Shown: piece by piece, positions 34,300 to 43,502 of the stretch
How positions within the stretch are numbered: position 1 is the first letter of the stretch
How the letters are laid out: each line of letters opens with the position of its first letter
Assembly (NCBI RefSeq): GCF_016632335.1
Contig: NZ_JAEPBG010000008.1
Location: 186,001 to 250,000, forward strand
Direction of reading: 5' to 3'
From: Noviherbaspirillum pedocola
GTDB lineage: Bacteria; Pseudomonadota; Gammaproteobacteria; Burkholderiales; Burkholderiaceae_D
DNA length: 64,000 bases
Program-made: the position numbers and the translations under genes
The notes under the pieces: model-generated
Seen by the model: only the letters and a program-made list of their open reading frames with translations
Database searches by the model: none
What the model was told of the DNA's origin: nothing

Positions 34300-35436
34300 A
34301 TGGGATTGCTTCGACTGCTTCTCGCCTTTGCCGTGTTCTTCCAGCACGCCATGTCATCCGGTGGATTCTCATGGATATCCGGCATCGCGGCGGTGTATGT
34401 GTTCTTTGTGATCTCCGGCTTCTATATCCAGATGGTTCTTGCCACCCGCTATACGCCTGAGCAGCTCGGCCCGGCATGGTGGCGCATGTTCCATGTGGCA
34501 CGTTACTGCCGTCTTTATCCGGCCTATGCGGCAGCCTGCCTCATCGCAATCGCCGTTCAGGCCTTGTTTTCCCTGCAGGAACCATCCATCGCATCAAGCC
34601 CGGACGCGCTTGCGCCTCCCACGGACGCCAGAAGCTCCGCCGGTATCGGAATGGCATTCGGGCTGACGCTCTCCCAGCTCACAATGATCGGGCTGAACAT
34701 TCCCTCATCCTCGCAACTCCTTGTCGGCCCGGCGTGGAGCCTGGGCGTGGAGCTTTCCTTCTACCTGCTGGCCCCATGGCTGCTCCGCCTTTCGGATCGA
34801 AAGCTCATCGCCTTGATGGCGTTTGGCCTGCTGCTGCGCCTGGTGCCCTACAACACGCATGCGCCGCTGATGGCGGCCAGCGAATGCTTTCTGGCCGGAG
34901 CACTCGCGTGGCGCTGGCGCGGCGCGCTGGATTGGACAGCGCGCTGGCCGCGGAAACTGGCGCGTCCGGCTGCCTATGCGTTGGCCATGATGCTTCCCAT
35001 GCTCGCCTTGTCCCATCAGCCCATATTTCCGATTCCTTATACCCATATCGAGATCGATACGCTAGTCGCGCCGTTCCTCGCCGCCCTTGTCATTCCCGCG
35101 ATGTACCGAGCCACACATGATCTGCGTGTCGATCGTCTACTTGGGGAACTTTCGTATCCCTTTTATCTGTTTCATGAACCTTTGTTGAGACTGCTGGGGC
35201 TCGTGCCGCATGGCCCATCGCCGATGACGGACAACGCTCTCACCGGCGCCGCGTTTCTGGTCGCTCTTCTTCTCTCGGCACTCATGCTGGCATTGGAGAT
35301 GCGATTGATTTCACCCTGGCGCACAGCGCTCTCGAAACCCAGGGTTGCCGACATCGTCCATGCCGGGCCAATCCGGACTTCTGCCCCGGGCGGGACCCCG
35401 GCCTCCATGACCTCGGCCTCTGGCTCTTCGGTCTGA
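34300..35436 (+). CDS. Membrane acyltransferase, OafA/NodX family (acyltransferase 3)
   Basis: 378 residues, about ten hydrophobic helices. The start is typical of the family: LRLLLAFAVFFQHAMSSGGFSWISGIAAVYVFFVISGFYI, including the catalytic-region His and FFVISG. ARYCRLYPAY and GPAWSLGVELSFYLLAPWL follow in order. These enzymes O-acetylate or succinylate sugars of surface polysaccharides. It lies upstream of the exopolysaccharide genes on the same strand, but 600 bp and a LysR gene intervene. The start at 34300 has AGGGG upstream; the frame is open back to 34177 without support. Confidence 0.85.
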   Translation: MGLLRLLLAFAVFFQHAMSSGGFSWISGIAAVYVFFVISGFYIQMVLATRYTPEQLGPAWWRMFHVARYCRLYPAYAAACLIAIAVQALFSLQEPSIASSPDALAPPTDARSSAGIGMAFGLTLSQLTMIGLNIPSSSQLLVGPAWSLGVELSFYLLAPWLLRLSDRKLIALMAFGLLLRLVPYNTHAPLMAASECFLAGALAWRWRGALDWTARWPRKLARPAAYALAMMLPMLALSHQPIFPIPYTHIEIDTLVAPFLAALVIPAMYRATHDLRVDRLLGELSYPFYLFHEPLLRLLGLVPHGPSPMTDNALTGAAFLVALLLSALMLALEMRLISPWRTALSKPRVADIVHAGPIRTSAPGGTPASMTSASGSSV

Positions 35437-36054
35437 CATCAGTTCACCCCGGCAGCGGGCTGCGCCGCCACGCAGGCCCGCAGCCCCAATTGCCGTGCGT
35501 CAAACCGTGCCCCCACGGTCTTTACCTCAGAGACGCGCATCGCAGCCGACGCACTCACTCATCGTGAGGCAATCCTTTCTGCAAGGCCGCTCGGGCCGTC
35601 TGTCCTTGTCGCGCCGCGAAAGAAACAATCATCGATGCGCAGCGCGGTAAAAGGCATACATTGCGAGGCCATATTGCGAAAGATCCCAAAGGCTTGAGAC
35701 GTATCAAGCGCATTTAACAATTAACTAAGCGCCCATTGAGACCGTTTATCGCCTCTTTTAACCTACAAGCCAGATTTCTCCGCTACCAGTTACAAGGCTC
35801 AGATTTGGCCTTGTGCGTCATGACTGACCTCAGCGACACCCGGTTGCAGAGAGTCCGACTCGTCATCAATACGGAAAAGGAGGCGTCGCACGGACAATAG
35901 AAGCACGAACGCGGATACACGCTTTCAACGCGCTGTTCATGTTGAAACGCTTGGCCGCGAGCCGCAAAGCTCACGGCGTATGGCAGGGGATTGTGAGGGC
36001 ACGCACGGCGGCAGCAGACCGTCGGCAAGTCCGGACATTGCGTAGCACTAAAAC
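35437..36054. other. 618 bp non-coding region before the exopolysaccharide regulator
   Basis: No credible gene on either strand. The central part (about 35680-35790) is more AT-rich than its surroundings (runs such as CATTTAACAATTAACTAAG), as expected for a regulated promoter region. No specific binding site was recognised. Confidence 0.5.
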
Positions 36055-37062
36055 ATGTTTGGAAAAAAAATGATTGAACAATTCATGCCAGAAAACACGG
36101 ACCGGTCCGTAACAGCACAGTCGGCACCGGAAGCAGGAAGCAAGCTTCCCAATTCACACATCAGTCTCAAGCAATGGAACATGCTCGTCGCCGTCGTGCG
36201 CAGCACCAGCTATTCGCACGCCGCCGAGCAGTTGCATGTCAGCCAGCCGGCGATCAGCTATGCGCTGACGAAGATCGAAGAACACGTCGGCTTTCCCATC
36301 CTGCAACTCGAAGGACGCAGGTCCAGGATCACCGAAGCCGGCAGGCAACTCGTGGCCCGCGTCGAATCATTGCTGCAGCAAGCGATCCAGGTGGAGCAAT
36401 TCGCCGCGGGCCTGAAGAAGTCATGGCGTCCGCGGCTGCGGCTGGTGGTTGACGATGCATTCCCGATGGAACTGCTGCTGCCCGCATTGCAACTCCATTC
36501 GAGCGAGGAGGCTGCGGCAAAGGTCACACTGCTGGCCTTGCCCGCCACCGATATTCCGAAGTTCATGCAGGAGCGCAATGCCGAACTTGCAATTACCAGG
36601 CAGCTTCATCACGAGCTGCAGGGAGACGTCCTGGTTGAGACACGTTATCTGCCCGTAGCGCATCCTTCGCATTCCCTGTTCGCGATGGATGCGCCGCTGA
36701 CGGAAGAGGACCTCCACGACGAGACCCGCGTGGTGGTGGGCTCCAACCAGGATGCGCCCCCGATCGGTGCGCATCCTGTTCGCAACCTGTGGACGGTCAG
36801 CAGCCTGGACACGGCAGAAAAGATACTCGCCAAGGGCATCGGTTTCGGCTGGCTGCCGCATTACCAGGTGCGCGATGCCATCGTACGCGGCGAGCTGGCC
36901 GTCCTTCCCTTGCGCAGCAGCGCAGCCGCGAGCGCTTGCTTCCATCTGGTTCACCTTGCCTCGTCAATCCCGAGCACGGACGCCAACCGGCTCGCACGCA
37001 CACTGCATGACGCCATCGCGCTTGACGGCCAATCCATGCCGCATCTCTCCATCGCCGCCTGA
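36055..37062 (+). CDS. LysR-family regulator next to the exopolysaccharide locus
   Basis: 335 residues, or 330 if translation starts at the ATG at 36070, which has a better GGA spacing. The winged helix covers about 39-98 (ISLKQWNMLVAVVRSTSYSHAAEQLHVSQPAISYALTKIEEHVGFPI), followed by an effector domain that is more diverged than usual. It ends 175 bp before the Wzc-like gene in the same direction, so it may regulate that operon. Effector unknown. Confidence 0.87.
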   Translation: MFGKKMIEQFMPENTDRSVTAQSAPEAGSKLPNSHISLKQWNMLVAVVRSTSYSHAAEQLHVSQPAISYALTKIEEHVGFPILQLEGRRSRITEAGRQLVARVESLLQQAIQVEQFAAGLKKSWRPRLRLVVDDAFPMELLLPALQLHSSEEAAAKVTLLALPATDIPKFMQERNAELAITRQLHHELQGDVLVETRYLPVAHPSHSLFAMDAPLTEEDLHDETRVVVGSNQDAPPIGAHPVRNLWTVSSLDTAEKILAKGIGFGWLPHYQVRDAIVRGELAVLPLRSSAAASACFHLVHLASSIPSTDANRLARTLHDAIALDGQSMPHLSIAA

Positions 37063-37068
37063 TTGCCT

Positions 37069-37102
37069 CCGCCGGACCTTGCCCTGACGCGCGGCCCGGC
37101 GG
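37069..37102 (+). terminator. Terminator-like hairpin after the LysR gene
   Basis: CCGCCGGACC (37069-37078) pairs with GGCCCGGCGG (37093-37102) with one mismatch and is followed by CTTTCCT. It separates the regulator from the exopolysaccharide operon. Confidence 0.55.
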
Positions 37103-37237
37103 CTTTCCTGCCCCCTCCTCTTTCACGCCCGCGCACGATAGCGGCTCCGCGGCCCATGCGCTGCGTTTCCTTCCACGACCTTAAAGCAGATTAATGGATC
37201 CGAGCGGCAGCGGATTTCGATAAGGAGATTCGCCTTA

Positions 37238-39595
37238 TTGCAGCAAGCCATCGCCACTAAGATTCAGATGTCCCCTGCCACCTGGCGGCCGCAGCGCTAC
37301 GCGGGCAATGAAATCATCCAACGGTGCAGCACTATGCAGAATGACCGCTCCCTGAAGCCCATCACATCGGCAGCTCGCCCTGCTGTGGCCGTCCACGAAG
37401 TGCCGGCGCTGCACGAATCTGCGCCTGACGCCGCGGGCTACTATCAGAAGCTGTTCACGGCTGCCCGCACAAGCAAGCTGCTCATTGCCGGCAGCGTCTG
37501 CATCAGCGCCTTGATCGGCGGCGCCTATGCGTATTTCGCCGCCCCGGTGTACCAGGCCAGCGTCCTGATCCAGATCGAAGACCAGCCGCAGCCGACGGAC
37601 CGCATGCTTGGCGAATTGAGCAGGACGCTGGATCTGCATGGCGCAACCGCGCCCGAACTTGAAGTGCTGCGCTCGCGCATGGTGCTTGCCCGCGCGGTCG
37701 ATGAACTCGATCTGTCGCTTGAAGCGAAACCGAAACGCTTCCCGCTAATCGGAGCGCGGCTGGCAAAGGACGAACACGATCTGCTAAAGCCCGGGCTGTT
37801 TGGCCACGGCGGCTATGCATGGGGCGCCGAGCGCATCGTCGTCAGCGATTTCCGGGTGCCTGCCGCGTTCGAAGGCCGCCGCTTCACGCTGACCGCAGGC
37901 CACGATGAAAGCTACACGCTGATCGATGAAGACGGCGCGATGCGCCTTGCCGGACGCGTCGGCATGCCGATGCACTGGGATACAAACCAGGGCGGCATCG
38001 ACCTGCTGGTGCGGCAGCTGCACGGACGCGCCGGTGTCGACTTCGTTCTCAGGCGCGAAGCGCGGCTCGAAAGCATCGAGGCGCTGCAGCGCGCACTGAA
38101 GATAGCCGAAAGGGGCAAGCAGTCCGGCGTAGTGAGCGTCGCTCTGGAAGGCACCGATGCGCAGCGTACTGCAAAGGTGCTCAATGAAGTCGCGCGCCAG
38201 TATCTGCGCCAGAACGAAGACCGCAAGGCGGAAGGCGCTGAGAAATCGCTTGCCGTGCTGGATCGGCAGCTGCCGGAACTGAAGCTGTCGCTGGAATCCT
38301 CGGAAGCGAACCTGAACCGGCTGCGTCACCGGCTCGGCACGATCGATCTCGGAGAGGAAGCCAAGGGACTGCTGCAATTGTCGGTAACGGCACAGACGAA
38401 AATGATGGAACTCACGCAGCGCAAGCAGGAATTGTCCGCGCGATTCACAGAAGAACATCCCTACATGCTTGCGGCGAACCAGCAGATCCGCTCGCTCAAC
38501 CAGGAAATGACCGATGTCAACCGGCGCATCCGCAATCTGCCGGCGGTAGAGCAGGAAGTCGTGCGCCTGAGCCGCGATGTAAAGGTCAACACCGACGTAT
38601 ACACCTCGGTCCTGGCCACGGCGCAGCAGTTGCGGCTGGCTTCGGCCAGCAGGATAGGCAATGTCCGCCTGCTCGATGCGGCCGAGACACCGGTCAATCC
38701 GACGCAGCCGAGGCCGGGCCAGATCCTTGCCGCGTCCGCCGCCGCGGGATTGCTGCTGGGCCTGTTCGCCGCAAGCGCCAGGAAGATCTACACGGGCAAG
38801 GTGGATGGCCCATCCGAAGTGGAACGGCAATTCGGCCTGACCGTCAGCGTCGCCATTCCGCACAGCGCGAAGCAGCGCGCGCTTTCCGCGCACGGGCTGG
38901 CGGCAAGCGATGCGCACATGCCAACGCTGCTGCAGCACGTCACTCCGGACGACAACGCGATCGAAAGCCTGCGCCGCTTCCGCACAGCGATGCAGCACTC
39001 CCTGCGTAACTGCAGCAACAACATCATCGTCATCACCGGACCTACGGAAGGGGTAGGCAAGTCCTTCGTTGCGGCGAACCTGGCCGGGGTACTGGCTTCG
39101 GTCGGCAAGAAGGTGCTGCTCATCGACGCCGACCTGCGCACCGGGTATTTGCATCGCTCCTTCGGTGTGCCACGCGAGCTCGGCCTGGCCGAGTACCTCG
39201 AGGGCAGCCTGGAAGGCAAGGATGCGATCCGCAGGCAGGTGCTCGAGCGCGTCGACTTCATTCCCACCGGCGCGCTGCCGCGTGATCCGGCCGAACTGCT
39301 GGCCAGCGAGAATCTGCATCGATTGCTGCTGCAGGAGGGCGCGCGCTACGACCATGTGATCGTCGACACCGCGCCCGTGCTGCTGGTGTCGGATGCGCTG
39401 ACGGTCGCGGCGGGCGCTGCCGCCACCTTCCATATCGTGCGCAGCGGCGTCACCACTTCCGCGGAAATCGAAGAAGCGACCCGGCAGTTGAACCAGGCCG
39501 GCGCGCATCTGGCCGGCGTGGTAATGAACGACTGTCGGATGCGGTATCCGCAGTATGGCTACAGCAACCGGCAATACGGCGCCACCAGCGTTTGA
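37238..39595 (+). CDS. Wzc-like polysaccharide co-polymerase with BY-kinase domain
   Basis: 785 residues. Cytoplasmic N-terminus, first helix (KLLIAGSVCISALIGGAYAYF, about 86-108), a Wzz-type periplasmic domain with coiled coil (to about 485), second helix (ILAASAAAGLLLGLF), then a cytoplasmic tyrosine-kinase ATPase. The ATPase has Walker A GPTEGVGKS (about 601-609), Walker A' VLLIDADLRTG and Walker B HVIVDTAPVLL. The tail RYPQYGYSNRQYG holds four Tyr for autophosphorylation. It controls chain length and export of exopolysaccharide. The start is read as TTG 37238, 9 nt behind AAGGAGA; ATGs at 37268 and 37334 are alternatives. Confidence 0.9.
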   Translation: MQQAIATKIQMSPATWRPQRYAGNEIIQRCSTMQNDRSLKPITSAARPAVAVHEVPALHESAPDAAGYYQKLFTAARTSKLLIAGSVCISALIGGAYAYFAAPVYQASVLIQIEDQPQPTDRMLGELSRTLDLHGATAPELEVLRSRMVLARAVDELDLSLEAKPKRFPLIGARLAKDEHDLLKPGLFGHGGYAWGAERIVVSDFRVPAAFEGRRFTLTAGHDESYTLIDEDGAMRLAGRVGMPMHWDTNQGGIDLLVRQLHGRAGVDFVLRREARLESIEALQRALKIAERGKQSGVVSVALEGTDAQRTAKVLNEVARQYLRQNEDRKAEGAEKSLAVLDRQLPELKLSLESSEANLNRLRHRLGTIDLGEEAKGLLQLSVTAQTKMMELTQRKQELSARFTEEHPYMLAANQQIRSLNQEMTDVNRRIRNLPAVEQEVVRLSRDVKVNTDVYTSVLATAQQLRLASASRIGNVRLLDAAETPVNPTQPRPGQILAASAAAGLLLGLFAASARKIYTGKVDGPSEVERQFGLTVSVAIPHSAKQRALSAHGLAASDAHMPTLLQHVTPDDNAIESLRRFRTAMQHSLRNCSNNIIVITGPTEGVGKSFVAANLAGVLASVGKKVLLIDADLRTGYLHRSFGVPRELGLAEYLEGSLEGKDAIRRQVLERVDFIPTGALPRDPAELLASENLHRLLLQEGARYDHVIVDTAPVLLVSDALTVAAGAAATFHIVRSGVTTSAEIEEATRQLNQAGAHLAGVVMNDCRMRYPQYGYSNRQYGATSV

Positions 39596-39615
39596 GCGGA
39601 AACAGGGAGCCGGCG

Positions 39616-40848
39616 ATGGTCGCAACGATGCGCGCTTCATCCACGAAGAGCCGGACGAAGGCAATACTGTCCCGCGCGCGCGGCCGAGCGCGCACCTACC
39701 TGTGGACCGCGGCATTTCTGCTGCAGGAAATCTCCATCCCGAGCGCCGGCACGGCGGACCATTCCATACGCACGCTGGCGCCCTTCCTCGCCTGCGCCAG
39801 CCCGCTGAAGCTGATGGCGGGGCTCGGCTTCGCGCTTGCCGTGCTGGCGTTGCATGGCTTCAGCATGAACGCGAACCTGCTGATCTCGCTCATCGTGCTA
39901 TGCATGCCATTCCTGCTGCTGGACACGCAGCGCATGCGTATCGACATCGATGAATTCTGCGGCTGTGCCGCACGCCTGATCTTCGCGGCATGCGTGATCC
40001 AGTCCCTGTTGCCCGGTCTTTCGAACCGGATCTTCGCTCCCTTCCTCGATGGCTTCATGACCTACGAACGCATGTTTGCGCGCGCCTCGGCATTTTCGAT
40101 GGAGCCCTCATTCGCCGCCGAAATGCTTTTCGCGCTGGCGATGGTGCACGTTTTCTTCGCGCGCAGGCTGGTATGCGGCACCAGTGCCTGCATCCTCGGC
40201 GCCATGCTGCTCATACGCGCCAGCACCTTCTTCCAGCAAGCCTGCGTCTTTGCCGCGATATATGCGTTCCTGGGCATGCGGCGCCTGATTGCGGGAAGCG
40301 GCTCCCGCTTCGATGGGACCGGGCCGGCAACCGGAATGCTGGCCGCGCTGTTCGCCGTCGCCATCATCCTGGGCGGCTATTCCTTCCTGGTCTATGGCAC
40401 GCTGGACCTGTCCTTCATCCGCGACTCTCTCGAGAAATACGGCTCCTGGCGGACGCTGTCCAATTACGCTGCCTTCCTCCAGGCGGCGCCGCTTTCCTTC
40501 TTTCCCTATCACAGCGCCGCAGGCTGGGCCGATGCGATTTCCTATGGTCTGCAGCTGCACGGTCTCGATGGAAGCGGCTGGATCGTGCAGCCGTTCTCCG
40601 CGATCGGCGTAGCCATGCTTGACCTGGGCATCATCGGTGCCCTGCTCTGGATTGCGCTGCTCTTTCATGCGGCGCACCGCAGGTTTGCACGCTATGCGCT
40701 CAGAACGAGCCAGGTGACCATTGTCTACACGCTGCTTGCCAACGCCATCTTCCTGGCGCCCAAGTGGCAACTGTCCGGATTCCTGGCGGTCGGCCTGATC
40801 GCCTCCACGCTCGACACCCGTCTGTCACTTTCCAGGAGCAAGGCATGA
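39616..40848 (+). CDS. Wzy-like polysaccharide polymerase / O-antigen ligase-type membrane protein
   Basis: 410 residues, about ten hydrophobic helices with one longer loop (roughly 240-320), the usual shape of Wzy polymerases, which share little sequence. It sits between the co-polymerase and a glycosyltransferase, the expected place for the polymerase of a Wzx/Wzy system. Start 39616 has GGGAG 7 nt upstream; a TTG at 39592 overlapping the previous stop is an alternative. It overlaps the next gene by 4 nt. Confidence 0.75.
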   Translation: MVATMRASSTKSRTKAILSRARGRARTYLWTAAFLLQEISIPSAGTADHSIRTLAPFLACASPLKLMAGLGFALAVLALHGFSMNANLLISLIVLCMPFLLLDTQRMRIDIDEFCGCAARLIFAACVIQSLLPGLSNRIFAPFLDGFMTYERMFARASAFSMEPSFAAEMLFALAMVHVFFARRLVCGTSACILGAMLLIRASTFFQQACVFAAIYAFLGMRRLIAGSGSRFDGTGPATGMLAALFAVAIILGGYSFLVYGTLDLSFIRDSLEKYGSWRTLSNYAAFLQAAPLSFFPYHSAAGWADAISYGLQLHGLDGSGWIVQPFSAIGVAMLDLGIIGALLWIALLFHAAHRRFARYALRTSQVTIVYTLLANAIFLAPKWQLSGFLAVGLIASTLDTRLSLSRSKA

Positions 40849-41816
40849 TCCTTTCCATTGTCGACCGGCCGCGTTACGGCCTGATGGAGCATTCCGAAGC
40901 GCTCACCGATTATGCCGGCCGCCACGGCCCGACCAGCGTCCGAACGATTGCGCATCCGAAGCTTGCGCCCGGACAGCAAGCCACCGAAAGATATTCGCCG
41001 CTGGCATTGCTACTGTGCGTGGCGCGTAAAGAATGCACTGCGTTGATCCTCTGGTCAGTCGGCATCACTTACCTTCTCCTGCCGCTGATACGCCTGCTGA
41101 ACCGGCAGGTGCATATCGTCGCCGTCTGCCACGAGCCTGGCGGGCTGCGCCAGCGACTGCGCAAGGGCGATCCCTTCATCTACTCGCACGTCGTTTCCCT
41201 GTACGAGTGCCTATTCCTTCGCTTCGCCGACATGGTCATCACGCCAAACAGCGAAAACAGCAAGAAGCATGCGATGCGCTATGCCCCGCTTATCTTCACG
41301 CCCCCCGGTGAAGCGCATGCGCCAGCGCACGATGCCGTCGTCTACCTCGGCAAGCGCTCTGCCCACCGCTGCCTGGATTTCTTCGAGGGAGTCGCGAGCA
41401 AGGTCCTGCTGTCACTGGCCGGGCGCGAAGGCGACATTGCCTTTTTCCCGACCGAGAACAGCAAGACCTCCGCGGACAAGGACGAGCTGATGCGGCATGC
41501 GCTGTGTACCGTGAACATCTACAGCGTGCCGCACAATCAATCCGGGGTCACGCCCGATTCCCTGCGCTATGGCGTCCCGGTAATCGTCTCGGAACTGGAC
41601 GCTTTCGCGCCGCATGTGCGAGCGTACGGCGCCGGCGTGGTGCTGGACCGTGAACAGATTGCGACGGAACACATCGCTGCGGCGATCCGCGACATCGAGG
41701 CGCATTTCGATAGCTATTCCGATGCCGCGCTGCGCATGTTCGAAGAGCATTTCGGCGGCGCGGCATACCGGCGTCACTGGATGCCTGTGCTGACGGCGCT
41801 GAACTCGAAGGCCTGA
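40845..41816 (+). CDS. Glycosyltransferase, GT-B/GT4-like
   Basis: 323 residues. It begins MILSIVDRPRYGLMEHSEALTDY and contains VCHEPGGLRQRL, a MVITPNSENSKKHA acceptor-lobe pattern, and a C-terminal donor-lobe segment SGVTPDSLRYGVPVIVSELDAFAPHV that resembles the GT4 E-x7-E region, with Asp in place of one acid. It probably adds one sugar of the repeat unit on the cytoplasmic side. ATGA overlap with the polymerase gene. It is shorter and less typical than the GT4 enzyme at 59333. Confidence 0.72.
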   Translation: MILSIVDRPRYGLMEHSEALTDYAGRHGPTSVRTIAHPKLAPGQQATERYSPLALLLCVARKECTALILWSVGITYLLLPLIRLLNRQVHIVAVCHEPGGLRQRLRKGDPFIYSHVVSLYECLFLRFADMVITPNSENSKKHAMRYAPLIFTPPGEAHAPAHDAVVYLGKRSAHRCLDFFEGVASKVLLSLAGREGDIAFFPTENSKTSADKDELMRHALCTVNIYSVPHNQSGVTPDSLRYGVPVIVSELDAFAPHVRAYGAGVVLDREQIATEHIAAAIRDIEAHFDSYSDAALRMFEEHFGGAAYRRHWMPVLTALNSKA

Positions 41817-41870
41817 CGCCTGCATACTGACTCGGTACCCGCGGCGGCTGAAAAAACCCTGCATCAAAAG

Positions 41871-41901
41871 GCCCGGATCGTCGCTGCGCCGCGATCCGGG
41901 C
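41871..41901 (+). terminator. Hairpin dividing the exopolysaccharide locus
   Basis: GCCCGGATCG (41871-41880) and CGATCCGGGC (41892-41901) form a perfect 10 bp stem with an 11-nt loop, 55 bp after the glycosyltransferase stop. There is no T-run. The remaining gap to 42305 has no recognisable gene and presumably carries a promoter for the second half of the locus. Confidence 0.55.
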
Positions 41902-42305
41902 TTCCTGCATCTGCGGCACGCGCCGCTTCCCGTCCCCTTGCCGCGTTCCATGCCGCGCCGATCGACATGATCCCGCAGTGCGTCCCTCCGGGCCGCATCC
42001 TGCACGCCGCGGCGCGGACAATTGAAGCTTTCCTGGAGATCTCCTGAAACATGCCGCCGCATCGCGGACGAAATCATCAATCGTCCCGCATGCCGGGGAC
42101 ACGCATCGTTCATCAATAAAGCGGACCGATGATCCGTTAGCGTGCTGCTTCATCGATAACCAAGTCCACATTTTCGAGACGCGAAGCGGCCATTACATTG
42201 TTTGCAAGGCGCGACTTCATGCAGCAGGCGCCCACGCGGCGCAGTCCGCGCGGGAACGTCGCGTCATTGACTCGCAAGCCAAGCGAATTTTCGAATGAGG
42301 ATCTC

Positions 42306-43460
42306 ATGATGCATATCACAGCATTCATCGAAGGCGCGCTGGTTGCGGCGCTGGTCAGCTTCTTCACCAGCCGCCTCATCGTCGTCACGCAGAACTGGCA
42401 TGGCGCTCTCAGTCTTGATTGCGACCTGGCCGGAAAGCAGAAATTCCATACCGTCCCGGTTCCGCGCGTGGGCGGACTCGCGCTGATGCTGGGCATGGTG
42501 TGCGGGTTCGCCTGGATCCGGTTCCTGCATGCGGACGTCGTGCCGGAAGAAGTGATGAGCGGTGCGCTCTGGATGTCGCTCTCGGCGCTACCGGTTTTCA
42601 TGATCGGGCTGATCGAGGACGCGACAAAGAAGGTCAGCGTGCGTGCGCGCCTGTTCTTTACTGCGGGCGGGGCAATGCTTGCAGCCTGGGCCGTCGGAGC
42701 GGTGATGCCCAGGGTCGACCTGTGGCTGATCGATGATCTGCTGGCCTATGCGCCCGCGGCGATTGCGGTCACGGTGTTCGCCGTGGTCGGCGTAACCAAT
42801 TCGGTCAACATCATCGATGGCTTCAACGGCATCGCGGCGAGCACCGTGGTCGTCATGCTGGCCGGGATGGCGCTTCTCGGATGGCAGGCGGGCGATGCGC
42901 TCATCGTCAACCTGTCCCTGCTCGGCATGGGCGCCGCGCTCGGCTTCCTGCTGGTGAACTACCCGCGCGGCAAGCTGTTCATGGGCGACGGCGGCGCTTA
43001 TGTGCTCGGCTTCTGGTGCGCCGAAGTCGCGGTGTTGGCGATCCGGCGCAATGCATCGATCGATGCATGGCAGGTGCTTGCAATCTATGCCTACCCGGTG
43101 ATCGAGGTGTTGTACAGCATTTACCGCAAGAAGATGGTGCGCAGGATGAGTCCCGCCATTCCAGACCGCCTGCATCTGCACATGCTGGTCTACCGTCGCT
43201 TCATCTGCCAGAAGGTGGCGCGCCGCGCGACCCAGCCATGGATGCGCAATGCGGCGGTGGTGCTGGTCATCGCGCCGTGGACCATGCTCTTCACCGCGGC
43301 GGCCGTCATCCTCGGCCCGGGCATGTCGGCGCTGTTCCTGGTGGCGGCACAGGTCGGGGTCTACATGGTGTTTTACACGCGCCTGGTGCGAGGCCACTGG
43401 TGCTTCGATCCGAAGGTCATGCTCGGACTGGCGCCCGAGGCGCGCGGCAACCCGGCCTGA
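42306..43460 (+). CDS. WecA/MraY-family undecaprenyl-phosphate sugar-1-phosphate transferase
   Basis: 384 residues, about eleven helices. Family motifs are PRVGGLALMLG, FMIGLIEDATKKVSVRARL (the Asp-rich cytoplasmic loop in place of DD), VNIIDGFNGIAAS and FMGDGGAYVLGFW, with a His-containing loop near RLHLHMLVYRR. It starts synthesis of a repeat unit by moving a sugar-1-phosphate from UDP-sugar to the lipid carrier. GAGGATCTC precedes the ATG. The presence of its own initiating enzyme shows the locus can make an independent polymer. Confidence 0.9.
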   Translation: MMHITAFIEGALVAALVSFFTSRLIVVTQNWHGALSLDCDLAGKQKFHTVPVPRVGGLALMLGMVCGFAWIRFLHADVVPEEVMSGALWMSLSALPVFMIGLIEDATKKVSVRARLFFTAGGAMLAAWAVGAVMPRVDLWLIDDLLAYAPAAIAVTVFAVVGVTNSVNIIDGFNGIAASTVVVMLAGMALLGWQAGDALIVNLSLLGMGAALGFLLVNYPRGKLFMGDGGAYVLGFWCAEVAVLAIRRNASIDAWQVLAIYAYPVIEVLYSIYRKKMVRRMSPAIPDRLHLHMLVYRRFICQKVARRATQPWMRNAAVVLVIAPWTMLFTAAAVILGPGMSALFLVAAQVGVYMVFYTRLVRGHWCFDPKVMLGLAPEARGNPA

Positions 43461-43502
43461 AGCGCCCGGCTCGGTCAAGAACGCCCATTTCCGGAATCGA
43501 CC

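Noticed and set aside
35783-36028. 81-codon minus-strand frame upstream of the exopolysaccharide LysR gene
   Set aside because: No ribosome-binding site, Cys/Arg-rich composition unlike neighbouring proteins, and AT-richer promoter-like surroundings.
41817-42305. Possible insertion sequence in the gap splitting the exopolysaccharide genes
   Set aside because: Only a 10 bp hairpin is present; no transposase frame, terminal repeats or target duplication could be found.
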